From Gammaproteobacteria bacterium UBA2965 (GTDB lineage: Bacteria > Pseudomonadota > Gammaproteobacteria > Pseudomonadales > Azotimanducaceae), in contig DEBD01000021.1 of the NCBI GenBank assembly GCA_002348385.1, forward strand, positions 42,352 to 65,013: 22,662 nucleotides of DNA. The letters run 5' to 3'. The translations under genes and the position numbers were made by a program. Positions within the stretch are counted from its first letter, which is position 1, and the number at the start of each line of letters is the position of its first letter. Of this stretch, positions 15,552-22,662 are shown one piece after another. The notes beneath the pieces are model-generated. The model made no database searches. It was not told where the DNA came from and saw only the letters and a program-made list of their open reading frames with translations.

Positions 15552-16001
15552 TCAGGAGTCGGACATCAGCACGCTGACGGCGTCCACCGTAGCAGTTATC
15601 AGTGTCATGTCATCGTAGGCGGGGCGATACAGCACCACGACGCTGCCGTCTTCGTTGGAGTCGACGCCAATGGCGCCCGTTGCCTCACCGGTGTTGCCAG
15701 CGACGTATGCGGGACCACCACCAGGCGCTTTGCCGCCGCCTGCCAGGTAAAGAGCCAGCCACTCGGCCGCGTTGGCAGGACGACTCGCGCGGCGTCCCAA
15801 CGCGAGATCAGTATCATTTTTGGCGAACGTATTCTTGGTGAAGTGGACCGCATCCTTAAAATGCAGGTTGATCTTCGACCGGCTCATGCTCTTCTGGTAG
15901 CCGTGATAGGTGGGTATGGCGATACCGGTCAGAATCCCGATCACGCCGAGCACCACAAGCAGCTCTACCAGCGTAAATCCCTTCTGCGCCGACTCGTTCA
16001 T
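15552..16001 (-). CDS. Type IV prepilin-like protein
   Basis: A 149-residue prepilin. The short leader MNESAQKG is followed by the N-methylated helix FTLVELLVVLGVIGILTGIA, with cleavage expected after Gly8 by prepilin peptidase and the conserved Glu at mature position 5. PTYHGYQKSM follows, then a variable globular domain with a Gly-rich segment (GKAPGGGPAYV). The frame reaches a TTG at 16007, but AAGGAAG 6 nt before ATG 16001 fixes the start. It lacks an evident Cys pair at the C-terminus. It starts 17 nt after the HAMP-like gene, so the two form an operon. Whether it is a major pilin, a minor pilin or a type II secretion pseudopilin cannot be decided, as no assembly genes are nearby. Confidence 0.88.
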   Translation of the reverse strand: MNESAQKGFTLVELLVVLGVIGILTGIAIPTYHGYQKSMSRSKINLHFKDAVHFTKNTFAKNDTDLALGRRASRPANAAEWLALYLAGGGKAPGGGPAYVAGNTGEATGAIGVDSNEDGSVVVLYRPAYDDMTLITATVDAVSVLMSDS

Positions 16002-16018
16002 TCCCAACTTCCTTGCGG

Positions 16019-16516
16019 TTATCGGCCGTTCTCGCGCTCTTCCAACGTGTCGGCGAGGATTTCGAGACGCGAATGAATAGCGATCAACTCGTCGTTTTTG
16101 CGCAAGGGGCGGCGATAGGCGTAGTTGCCGTTAATCATCTGATCGATGAAATTCACGATGGCAATCATCGGACCGGAAACTCGATGGCTGACCAGCATGG
16201 TCACCACCGTGGCATAGACGATGTAACCAGCAAAACCGAGCATGAACATCATGGTGATGTCGGCGAATATGGCGTTGATGCGGGCCTGGGTGAGCGCGCC
16301 CATCATCGGCGCGCTGTCTAGGATGGCGTCGATTTCCACCAGCTTGGCGACCACCAAGTACGCGGTCAAACCGAAACCTATGAGCCCGCCGAGTACCAGA
16401 TACCCGGCATAGGACATATGATATTTTGGCTTTATGAAAAAGCTTTTCAGTTTGCGGCGGCTTCTGCCATCGACGGCCTGAACACCGGCATCCACTGCGT
16501 GATCCACCTGAGCCAC
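16019..16516 (-). CDS. Two-TM membrane protein with HAMP-like domain
   Basis: A 165-residue inner-membrane protein. TM1 is about 36-60, a short periplasmic loop follows, and TM2 is about 86-108. After it SHRVSGPM (110-117) starts a HAMP-like linker through about residue 155 (FIDQMINGNY, then NDELIAIHSRLEILADTL). There is no kinase, cyclase or methyl-accepting output domain, so any signal must pass to a partner. The listed start is a GTG with a weak upstream site; a later start is possible, as the first roughly 30 residues are hydrophilic and unremarkable. It is immediately upstream of, and presumably co-transcribed with, the prepilin gene, suggesting a role in pilus sensing, regulation or anchoring. 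That role is inference from position. Confidence 0.7.
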   Translation of the reverse strand: MAQVDHAVDAGVQAVDGRSRRKLKSFFIKPKYHMSYAGYLVLGGLIGFGLTAYLVVAKLVEIDAILDSAPMMGALTQARINAIFADITMMFMLGFAGYIVYATVVTMLVSHRVSGPMIAIVNFIDQMINGNYAYRRPLRKNDELIAIHSRLEILADTLEERENGR

Positions 16517-16636
16517 GATTCGATACCCGCTAATCCATGAGATAAAGTGAATCTATCGAATCGAGGCTGCGCAAAATGCGACCGTAGTCTCACCGCGCAC
16601 CATCGGCCACCCATCACAGGCAACCGATGCGGGAAC

Positions 16637-17074
16637 TCATTCCCCCATAGGTAAAGAGCAGATGGCCTCTATGGCATGTACATAAGCGTCGACGCCTAGA
16701 CCCGCCACCACGGCATCAACAGCGGGAGATACGTAGGAAACATGACGAAATGGTTCGCGCAAGTGGGGATTGGATATGTGCAGCTCCAGTTTGTATCCCT
16801 CATAGGCCCTCAGGGCATCGTGTATGGCAACCGACGTATGCGTGTAGGCGGCCGCGTTAATGACGATTGCGTCTACGCTGCCGATCGCCTGCTGAATCCA
16901 CTCCACGATTACCCCTTCGTGGTTGGACTGCTTGAAATCAACCTCGTGGCCATGCGCCTCGGCTCGCTGCCGACATCTGACTGAAATGTCCTCCAACGTG
17001 TCAGACCCGTAGATTTCCGGCTCCCGGGTGCCAAGCAGGTTCAGATTCGGACCGTTGATGACGAGAATGCGCAT
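16637..17074 (-). CDS. aroQ: Type II 3-dehydroquinate dehydratase
   Basis: A 145-residue dehydroquinase II, the usual length. It converts 3-dehydroquinate to 3-dehydroshikimate in the shikimate pathway or in quinate catabolism. All expected active-site residues are present: Asn10 in GPNLN, lid Arg17 and Tyr22 (GTREPEIYG), QSNHEG (49-54), Asn73, His79 in YTHTS, Glu97 and His99 (ELHISN), Arg106 and Arg110 (REPFRH). INAAAYTHTS replaces the more common INPGAYTHTS. Family members form dodecamers built from trimers. The ribosome site is poor; the best candidate lies in the end of the paralogous gene, 9 nt upstream. It closes an operon with glycerate kinase and a hydroxyacid dehydrogenase, so its role may be catabolic rather than, or as well as, biosynthetic. 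Confidence 0.95.
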   Translation of the reverse strand: MRILVINGPNLNLLGTREPEIYGSDTLEDISVRCRQRAEAHGHEVDFKQSNHEGVIVEWIQQAIGSVDAIVINAAAYTHTSVAIHDALRAYEGYKLELHISNPHLREPFRHVSYVSPAVDAVVAGLGVDAYVHAIEAICSLPMGE

Positions 17075-17083
17075 GCGCGTGTA

Positions 17084-17539
17084 CTACTCCGCCCTTACCA
17101 CGCCCAACTGCTGCGCCACGGCAGCAACTGCAAGCAGGTAGCTGCCAACGCCCAACCCACACACGAAGCCTGCACTGCCGCTGAGCCCCTGCAACGGCTT
17201 CCTGTTCGTCCGAAAAATGTTGGTCAGGTGAACTTCGACCACTGGCTTGTCAAGATGTGCAAGCGCGTCGAGCGCAACCTGGTAATCGGCTGAAGTTGCA
17301 CTCGGGCCACCCGAAGGATTGACGATCAACGCCTGGCAGTGCGCGGCATCGCTGGTGATCCAGTGTGCAACTTCCGCCTCATCCTCAGACTGCCGATAGT
17401 CCAGCCCGATACCCAACGCCTCGCACAAGTCGGCACACGCGTGTCCAATCGCCGATATAGAAGGTCCTTCGCTGCGATCCTCGATATCGGAGAGACCTGG
17501 ACCGTTGATTATTAGCAACTCTAGATCAGTACTCACCAC
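17084..17539 (-). CDS. Degenerate type II dehydroquinase-like protein
   Basis: A 151-residue protein that aligns end to end with the adjacent AroQ but has lost much of the active site. LLIINGPGLSDI replaces the INGPNLNLLG strand, the lid Arg/Tyr segment is gone, and QSEDEAEVAHWI replaces QSNHEG. The Asn (N74) is kept but the catalytic His of the YTHTS motif is missing (NPSGGPSATS). Glu102 and His104 (EVHLTN) remain, while the REPFRH pair is disturbed. The C-terminal CGLGVGSYLLAVAAV still matches the fold. The start is one of two consecutive GTG codons (17539 or 17536). It may be a non-catalytic partner in a hetero-oligomer or an enzyme with a new reaction. It is 9 nt upstream of aroQ in the same operon. 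Confidence 0.8.
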   Translation of the reverse strand: MVSTDLELLIINGPGLSDIEDRSEGPSISAIGHACADLCEALGIGLDYRQSEDEAEVAHWITSDAAHCQALIVNPSGGPSATSADYQVALDALAHLDKPVVEVHLTNIFRTNRKPLQGLSGSAGFVCGLGVGSYLLAVAAVAQQLGVVRAE

Positions 17540-17590
17540 ACCCCATAGGGTGCCAGAATCCAGCTAGGACGCAACCGCGCCGCGCTAAGG

Positions 17591-18556
17591 CTAAGTCACA
17601 ACGTTGGCTGGTCGCCCGCGCAGATAGGCACGCAGGTTGTCGGCGGCAATCTGCATCAGGCGCGCACGCGCCTCTTTGGCGTACCAGGCAATGTGCGGCG
17701 TCACGATGCAGTTGGGCGCTTCGAGCAGCGGATGTGCAGCGGACGGCGGCTCCACATCCAGCACATCCAGCGCCGCTCCAGCGATGACGCCAGCGCGCAG
17801 CGCCTTCGCCAGGGCATCATTATCGATGAGCGGACCACGGCTGGTGTTGATCAACAGCGCATTAGGCTTCATAACCCCCAGACGCTCCTCGTTCACGAGC
17901 TTGTCAGTCTCTGGCGTCAAAGGACAGTGCAGGCTCACAACGTCAGCGGATTCGAACAACTCCTGCAGACCCACCTGCGACACGGAGAGGTCTGCCAGCT
18001 CTGCCTCCGGCCAGTGGTTGTCGCAGGCAATTACGCGCATACCCATGGCGGCACCGATGCGCGCCACCGCGCGGCCGATCCGGCCAATTCCCACGATTCC
18101 CAGCGTTTTTCCAGACAGCTCGAAGATGGGGGTCAACGCAAAACACCAATCCTCATTGACGCTCCATTGGCCCGAGTGCACCGCCGAGTCGTGTACCGCA
18201 GTACCTCTGCAGAACTCCAGCATCAGGGCGGTGACATGTTGTGCGACGGAATCCGTTCCGTAGGTTGGAATGTTGGTTACCACGATGCCGCGCGAAGCGG
18301 CAGCCGCTACATTCACCACGTTGTAGCCCGTAGCCAGAACGCCCACATAGCGCAGATCAGGCAGCTTCGCCATGGCTGCGTCGTCCAGCGGGGTCTTGTT
18401 GAGGAGCAAGCAGGATGCGCCCGCGGCACGATTTAACAACTCATCTGGAGCGGTCCGGTCGTGCACCACCAGGTCTCCGTGCTGCGCCACGGGCGACCAG
18501 TCGATATCACCGGGATTTAGCGTGTAACCATCGAGCACGACGATCCGTTCGGGCAC
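17591..18556 (-). CDS. D-2-hydroxyacid dehydrogenase, glycerate dehydrogenase/hydroxypyruvate reductase-like
   Basis: A 321-residue NAD(P)-dependent dehydrogenase of the D-isomer 2-hydroxyacid family, usual length. The NAD-binding GIGRIG motif is at 156-161 with Asp179 at the end of the next strand (ACDNHW), favouring NAD. The catalytic triad is Arg240 (NTSRGPLID), Glu269 (DVEPP) and His288 (TPHIAW). Members with this pattern reduce hydroxypyruvate or glyoxylate to D-glycerate or glycolate. A TTG frame start exists at 18571, but CAGGAG followed by 6 nt and GTG at 18556 decides the start. It follows the glycerate kinase gene by 40 nt, a pairing that fits hydroxypyruvate to D-glycerate to 2-phosphoglycerate. 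Confidence 0.9.
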   Translation of the reverse strand: MPERIVVLDGYTLNPGDIDWSPVAQHGDLVVHDRTAPDELLNRAAGASCLLLNKTPLDDAAMAKLPDLRYVGVLATGYNVVNVAAAASRGIVVTNIPTYGTDSVAQHVTALMLEFCRGTAVHDSAVHSGQWSVNEDWCFALTPIFELSGKTLGIVGIGRIGRAVARIGAAMGMRVIACDNHWPEAELADLSVSQVGLQELFESADVVSLHCPLTPETDKLVNEERLGVMKPNALLINTSRGPLIDNDALAKALRAGVIAGAALDVLDVEPPSAAHPLLEAPNCIVTPHIAWYAKEARARLMQIAADNLRAYLRGRPANVVT

Positions 18557-18596
18557 TGTATTCTCCTGCAAATCCGGAACAACGAGCGGCAGCGCT

Positions 18597-19847
18597 TCAG
18601 CCGGGCACGTAGATGGCCCTGAAATCGTTGACGTTGGTCATCGTGGGTCCGGTGACTACCAGATCCCCCAGCGCCGAAAAGATGCCGTAGGAGTCATGAT
18701 GCAGCAGGCTGCGCTCCGGGTCCAAACCGCTATCGATGGCACGTTGTATCGTGGTCGGGTCAATGACCGCGCCGGCGTTGTCTTCCGAGCCGTCAATTCC
18801 ATCCGTGTCGCAGGCCAGCGCATAAACCTCTTCACCCGCCAGGGCCAGCGCCAGGGCCAATAGGAACTCCCCATTGCGACCACCACGACCCCGGGAGTCA
18901 CCCAGCGTCACCGTGGTTTCGCCGCCAGAAAGCAGCACGCACCCGGCCGGCGTGAAATCCCGGCGCGCGCGCGCTTCCCGCACTGTCTGCGCCATCGTCT
19001 GGGCTACCTGGCCGGCTTCGCCTGCCAAAGCGTCACCGAGAACTACCGGTTTCACACCCAGGGCCCGTGCGCGCTCCGCCGCCGCCTGGAGCGACAGGCG
19101 TGGCGCCGCCACCAACCGCACCTGCTGATTGGGGGGCAGATCTGCCACCGGGGGATTGCCCACCATGGCAGCGGCCACGCCGGGCGGTAAGTCAATTCCG
19201 TATCGGTCCGAGATAGCCGCCGCCGCATCCGCCGTCGCGCTTGCATCCGCTACGGTGGGCCCGGAGCCAATCACCCCGGGCTCGTCGCCGGGCACATCAG
19301 AAATCAGCAATGTCAGCGCCGATGCGGGCGAGATGGCGGCTCCCAGCCGCCCGCCTTTCAAACCGGACAGACATTTGCGCACTATGTTCATGTCGTGGAT
19401 AGGGACCCCTGCCCGCAGTAGCTGCTCATTGATACTGCGCTTGTCAGCCAGCGTGACCCCCGCCGCCGGCAAGGTAAGCAACGCGGAGGCCCCGCCGGAA
19501 ATGAGACAGATCACCAGATCGTCCGGTCCAGCCTCTTCGGCCAGCGCGATGATTCTGCCGGCGGCCTCCAATCCGTTTGCATCCGGTACCGGGTGGGCCG
19601 CCTCAACAACCTCTATCCGCCTGGTAGGCACGGTGTGGCCATAGGGCACCACCACCAGTCCGGATACACCACCAGACCAGCGATCCTCCAGGGCCGCCGC
19701 CATACTGGCCGCGGCCTTGCCGGCACCCAATACCACGGTGCGGCCCACGGGCGGATCCGGCAACCGGGTGGCCATGGCCTCACGGGGCTGTGCGGCGGCC
19801 ACCGCACAGCGGAACAGCTCCAGCAGAAACCCACGCGGCTCGTCCAT
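18597..19847 (-). CDS. Glycerate 2-kinase (MOFRL/GckA-TtuD family)
   Basis: A 416-residue kinase of the class that phosphorylates D-glycerate at C2 to give 2-phosphoglycerate, feeding lower glycolysis. Visible motifs: VLGAGKAAASM (39-49) with Lys44, CLISGGASALL (114-124), ISDVPGDEPGVIGSGPT (182-198), LLSGGETTV and GRGGRNGEF in the C-terminal MOFRL domain, and DTDGIDGSEDNAGA near the end. The length is normal for the family. No strong ribosome site precedes ATG 19847. It is the first gene of the minus-strand operon and is divergent from the amidohydrolase gene, so the 133-nt gap between them should hold the promoters. Confidence 0.93.
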   Translation of the reverse strand: MDEPRGFLLELFRCAVAAAQPREAMATRLPDPPVGRTVVLGAGKAAASMAAALEDRWSGGVSGLVVVPYGHTVPTRRIEVVEAAHPVPDANGLEAAGRIIALAEEAGPDDLVICLISGGASALLTLPAAGVTLADKRSINEQLLRAGVPIHDMNIVRKCLSGLKGGRLGAAISPASALTLLISDVPGDEPGVIGSGPTVADASATADAAAAISDRYGIDLPPGVAAAMVGNPPVADLPPNQQVRLVAAPRLSLQAAAERARALGVKPVVLGDALAGEAGQVAQTMAQTVREARARRDFTPAGCVLLSGGETTVTLGDSRGRGGRNGEFLLALALALAGEEVYALACDTDGIDGSEDNAGAVIDPTTIQRAIDSGLDPERSLLHHDSYGIFSALGDLVVTGPTMTNVNDFRAIYVPG

Positions 19848-19980
19848 CAGGCATTACAACATTACGACTGTGGGCACGGAGCATAGATTTCGCGGCTTCT
19901 CGTGTCGACGCGCACCGACGCGCTATTGTCCTGGCAGCAAACTTGCTATGTTCCCGAATCGCTTGTAGGGGAGGAAGCCT
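19848..19980. promoter_or_regulatory. Divergent promoter region of the glycerate and amidohydrolase operons
   Basis: A 133-nt gap between divergent starts. On the plus strand TGCTATGTT (19944-19952) resembles an extended -10 with TTGTCC (19926-19931) as a poor, closely spaced -35. A strong GGGGAGGA ribosome site then precedes GTG 19981. No clear minus-strand promoter was identified. Shared control of both operons is plausible from the layout but not shown. Confidence 0.35.
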
Positions 19981-20991
19981 GTGAGCTTTCAAGAGAACGC
20001 GTCTCTGGACACCTGGCTAACACGCGAGGAGTCCGAGCCGGTGCTGGAACCGGATCTGCCCATCGTCGACCCCCACCACCACCTGTGGGACCTCCGCGCG
20101 GCGACCAGCGAGCCATTCGCCAGCTTTCGTCAGAAAGTCTATTTGTGCGAGGAACTGGTCGCCGACATCCGCAACGGCGGCCACAACGTGACCCACACGG
20201 TCTTCGCGCAGTGCGGCGCGTTCTACCGCGCAGATGGCCCCTCTCAAATGCGGTGCGTGGGCGAGACGGAGTTTGTCCACGGTGTGGCCGCCATGAGCCG
20301 GTCCGGAACATACGGCCCCGCACATCTGTGCGCAGGCATCTTCGGAGAAGCCGACCTGCGTGCCGGAAAAGAAGTGGAACCGGTCATCCAGGCACATATC
20401 GCCGCATCACCGAACTTCCGGGGGATCCGAACGCCCTTCCCAAGCGACTTGAATCAGGAGTTCCTAGACGGATTCGCCATCCTGGAAAAATACGGCTTGT
20501 GTTTCGACAACTACTCCCCCGACTTCGAGCGACTGGACGTGCTCGCCAAGCTGGCTGACAAGTTTCCAAACGTTCCCATTATCGTCAATCACTTGGGCGG
20601 CAAGATCGATCCCGACGCAAGCTCTGAGGTGCAAGCACGCTGGCGTGCTTGTATCGACGCCATCGCAGGACGCGACAACGTGGTAATGAAGGTTGGCGGC
20701 GCGCAGCAACGGGTAGGCGATTGGGAGCCTCCCTTTCACATGCACCTGCGCGACGAACCGATCGGATCGGAAGCGCTGTGCGATCTGCTTTATCCCTACT
20801 ACGAGTATGCAATATCGGCGTTCGGCCCCGAGCGGTGCATGTTCGAAAGCAACTTTCCCGTAGACAAGGAATGCGTTTCCTACCGAACGCTGTGGAACAC
20901 CTTCAAGCGCATCGCGGCTCGCGCCGGGCTTAGCGACACGGAAAAAACGCACATCTTCAGCGGCACGGCCACCCGGGTTTACCGCCTGTAA
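19981..20991 (+). CDS. Amidohydrolase-family (amidohydrolase_2) metal hydrolase, possible lactonase
   Basis: A 336-residue TIM-barrel hydrolase. The N-terminus has VDPHHHLWD (29-37), where His32 and His34 form the HxH metal pair. GETEFVHGVAAM, RGIRTPF, VNHLGG and the closing FESNFPVD block are typical of this group, which includes lactonases such as L-fuconolactonase and pyrone dicarboxylate lactonase and also decarboxylases. The longer PHHHLWD subgroup is widespread but mostly uncharacterised. The start is GTG 19981, supported by GGGGAGGA 6 nt upstream. The aldo/keto reductase gene follows after 21 nt, a pairing that fits oxidation to a lactone and its hydrolysis. The reaction is inference. 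Confidence 0.88.
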   Translation: MSFQENASLDTWLTREESEPVLEPDLPIVDPHHHLWDLRAATSEPFASFRQKVYLCEELVADIRNGGHNVTHTVFAQCGAFYRADGPSQMRCVGETEFVHGVAAMSRSGTYGPAHLCAGIFGEADLRAGKEVEPVIQAHIAASPNFRGIRTPFPSDLNQEFLDGFAILEKYGLCFDNYSPDFERLDVLAKLADKFPNVPIIVNHLGGKIDPDASSEVQARWRACIDAIAGRDNVVMKVGGAQQRVGDWEPPFHMHLRDEPIGSEALCDLLYPYYEYAISAFGPERCMFESNFPVDKECVSYRTLWNTFKRIAARAGLSDTEKTHIFSGTATRVYRL

Positions 20992-21012
20992 GAAAACTGG
21001 AAGAGAAACCAG

Positions 21013-22008
21013 ATGCTCGAAAAGCGCACGATCGGTCAAACCAACACCAGCGTCACCGCCATGGGCTTCGGCGGCGCGCCGCTGGGCGCGGTGGGAGGTT
21101 ACCTTGAAGAGGACGATGCAAGCGCCCTCATCGAGCATGCGTTCCAGCAGGGCATCAACTACTTCGACACTGCCCCCCTCTACGGGCATGGACTATCGGA
21201 AAAGCGGATGGGTCGGGTACTTGGCAACCTGCCCAGGGGCGAATTCGTCGTTTCCACCAAGGTTGGTCGCTTGCTCGTAGACCCGGCCGAGGGCGAGCGA
21301 GATCCCAAGATGCGCGACAGCGAGGACGCGGCAATCGCCTATGACTACAGCTACGACGGCGCGAGACGTTCCATCGAAGCAAGCCTGCAACGGCTCTGCC
21401 TCGATCGTATAGACATCGCGTTCTGTCACGATATTGACGGTTGGACCCACGGCGCTCACCAACCACGCGTGTATCGCGAGGCTGCCAACGGCGCGCTGCG
21501 TGCGCTCCAGGACATGCGCAACGACGGCACCATCGGCGCATTTGGCCTTGGCGTGAACGAATGGCCGGTATGCGATCGTGTGCTGGACGAGTTCGACGTG
21601 GACTGCTTTCTGCTGGCGGGGCGATTCACACTGCTGGAGCAGGAACCGCTGCAACGGTTCCTGCCGCGTTGCGAGGCTAGGGGCGTCAGCCTGGTCATCG
21701 GCGGCCCGTTCAACTCCGGTCTGCTGACGGTGACCGAACGACGCAAGGCCACCTTCGACTACCAACCGGTGGACGACGTGCGCTGGAACAAGGTCCAGGC
21801 AATGCGCGCCATTTGCGATGCATATGAAACCGACCTGGCCGCGGCCGCACTGCAGTATCCTCTACGCCACCCGGCTATCAGCGCCGTGATACCGGGCTGT
21901 TGGAAGATGCGCGAGCTCACCGAAAACCTGGGCCGCATGGAAACGGAAATCCCGGACGCGCTCTGGCGCGACCTTGACCAGGGGGGGCATGCCACCTATC
22001 TCGGGTAA
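21013..22008 (+). CDS. Aldo/keto reductase, D-threo-aldose/L-fucose dehydrogenase-like
   Basis: A 331-residue (beta/alpha)8 NAD(P)H oxidoreductase. The catalytic tetrad is complete: Asp52 and Tyr57 (FDTAPLYG), Lys83 (STKVG) and His139 (FCHD). YGHGLSEKRMGRVL and VIPGCWKMRELTEN match the subgroup that holds L-fucose/D-threo-aldose 1-dehydrogenase and pyridoxal 4-dehydrogenase; those oxidise a cyclic hemiacetal to a lactone. A GGAAGAGA ribosome site is 6 nt before ATG 21013. It is second in the plus-strand operon between the putative lactonase and an SDR, which supports a sugar- or cyclic-aldehyde-oxidising role. The exact substrate is unknown. Confidence 0.92.
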   Translation: MLEKRTIGQTNTSVTAMGFGGAPLGAVGGYLEEDDASALIEHAFQQGINYFDTAPLYGHGLSEKRMGRVLGNLPRGEFVVSTKVGRLLVDPAEGERDPKMRDSEDAAIAYDYSYDGARRSIEASLQRLCLDRIDIAFCHDIDGWTHGAHQPRVYREAANGALRALQDMRNDGTIGAFGLGVNEWPVCDRVLDEFDVDCFLLAGRFTLLEQEPLQRFLPRCEARGVSLVIGGPFNSGLLTVTERRKATFDYQPVDDVRWNKVQAMRAICDAYETDLAAAALQYPLRHPAISAVIPGCWKMRELTENLGRMETEIPDALWRDLDQGGHATYLG

Positions 22009-22083
22009 TGCCTGCCGGCATCGCCGCTGGTACTCTCACGCGCATACGCGCGACACGGCAAACAACATGCAACGGGGAGCATC

Positions 22084-22662
22084 ATGGAGCTGAACGACAA
22101 GGTAGCCATAGTCACCGGGGCCGGCTCAGGAATCGGACGAGCACTGGCCATCGCCATTGGCGCCACAGGGGCCAGATCGGTGATATGCACTGACCTCGAC
22201 GGAAACACCGCTGCTGAGACCGCCGCCATGATCGGCGCCAGTGCCGCAGCGGCCGCGCTGGACGTTTCGGACGAAGCCGCCATTGCAGCAATGGTTGCCG
22301 AAACCGAATCCACATTGGGGGCGGTGGACCTGTTTGTATCCAATGCGGGCTATGGCAGGACAGGCGGGCTCGAGCTACCTACACAGGAGTGGGCGCGCAT
22401 GATGCAGGTGCACGCCTGGGCCCACCTGGCGGCGGCCCGGGCGGTGATTCCCGGCATGCTGGCGCGGGGAGGCGGTTATCTGCTCAACACCGCCTCCGCC
22501 GCGGGCCTACTCACCCAGATCGACTCAGGGCCGTATGCAGTCTCTAAACACGCCGCCGTGGGTTTTGCGGAGTGGCTGGCAGTCACCTACGGTGATCAGG
22601 GGATTGGCGTTTCGGTGCTGTGCCCCCAGGCCGTGCGCACCAACATCGGCGGCGACGATCCC
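22084..22662 (+). CDS. SDR-family oxidoreductase, cut by the window end
   Basis: The first 193 codons of a classical SDR; the frame is still open at the last base, so roughly 60 or more residues are missing. TGAGSGIG (11-18), CTDLDG with Asp37 suggesting NAD(H), SNAG at 86-89 (Ser in place of the first Asn of NNAG), catalytic Ser138, and Tyr151/Lys155 (YAVSK) are visible. ATG 22084 has a GGGGAG site 5 nt upstream. It follows the aldo/keto reductase by 75 nt on the same strand, probably the same operon. It differs clearly from the MFE-2-type SDRs elsewhere in the window. Confidence 0.9.
   Translation, partial: MELNDKVAIVTGAGSGIGRALAIAIGATGARSVICTDLDGNTAAETAAMIGASAAAAALDVSDEAAIAAMVAETESTLGAVDLFVSNAGYGRTGGLELPTQEWARMMQVHAWAHLAAARAVIPGMLARGGGYLLNTASAAGLLTQIDSGPYAVSKHAAVGFAEWLAVTYGDQGIGVSVLCPQAVRTNIGGDDP

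Noticed and set aside
15264..16076. A 270-codon plus-strand frame across the intergenic gap and the pilin gene
   Set aside because: Most of it is antisense to the clear prepilin, and its first part spans the boundary of two remnants in other frames; no domain is visible over the whole length.
1..22662. CRISPR arrays, tRNA/rRNA genes, insertion sequences, integrases or attachment sites
   Set aside because: I looked for regular direct repeats, tRNA arm patterns, transposase-like proteins and terminal repeats and saw none; the gaps are short or explained by remnants.

Overview
The window is GC-rich, densely coded bacterial DNA with no tRNA, rRNA, CRISPR array, phage gene or transposase that I could see. 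A type IV pilin, a catabolic-style set of oxidoreductases, a family III CoA-transferase, an FbpABC-like transporter and frequent GTG/TTG starts fit a proteobacterium, most likely a free-living gammaproteobacterium. That assignment is inference from gene content, because no rRNA or ribosomal marker is present.

Layout. (1) 1-2743, plus strand: an exported retropepsin-like aspartic protease, a remnant of a glutathione S-transferase, then a short-chain dehydrogenase (SDR) and a tyrosine phosphatase only 3 nt apart. (2) 2759-6080, minus strand: an MFE-2-type SDR, a family 4 glycosyltransferase and a flavin/F420 luciferase-like oxidoreductase. (3) 6251-9611, plus strand: a second MFE-2-type SDR, clearly paralogous to the first, and a tandemly fused 804-residue family III CoA-transferase. 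The (3R)-hydroxyacyl-CoA dehydrogenase-like SDRs and the CoA-transferase suggest CoA-thioester catabolism of a lipid, terpenoid or steroid-like acid. (4) 9619-15033, minus strand: a three-gene binding-protein ABC importer (lipoprotein, double permease, ATPase), followed by a phosphotriesterase-family hydrolase. A perfect 16-bp palindrome lies between the importer and the hydrolase. (5) 15034-15551: a 518-nt gap that holds the decayed start of an aldo/keto reductase and a frame-broken remnant resembling the pyridoxamine-phosphate-oxidase/FMN-binding fold. (6) 15552-16516, minus strand: a lone type IV prepilin and a two-TM HAMP-like membrane protein. (7) 16637-19847, minus strand: glycerate 2-kinase, a D-2-hydroxyacid dehydrogenase, a degenerate type II dehydroquinase-like protein and an intact type II dehydroquinase (aroQ). 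(8) 19981-22662, plus strand, divergent from (7): amidohydrolase, aldo/keto reductase and an SDR cut by the window end.

The most interesting points are these. First, a complete AroQ sits next to a paralog that has lost its lid Arg/Tyr and catalytic His, both inside a glycerate-forming operon. Second, that operon is divergent from a dehydrogenase/lactonase-like gene set, which together could be an undescribed non-phosphorylative pathway ending in 2-phosphoglycerate. Third, the fused CoA-transferase appears to keep its catalytic Asp in only one half. Fourth, three gene remnants lie in the only sizeable intergenic gaps. No classical defence system or mobile element was found.
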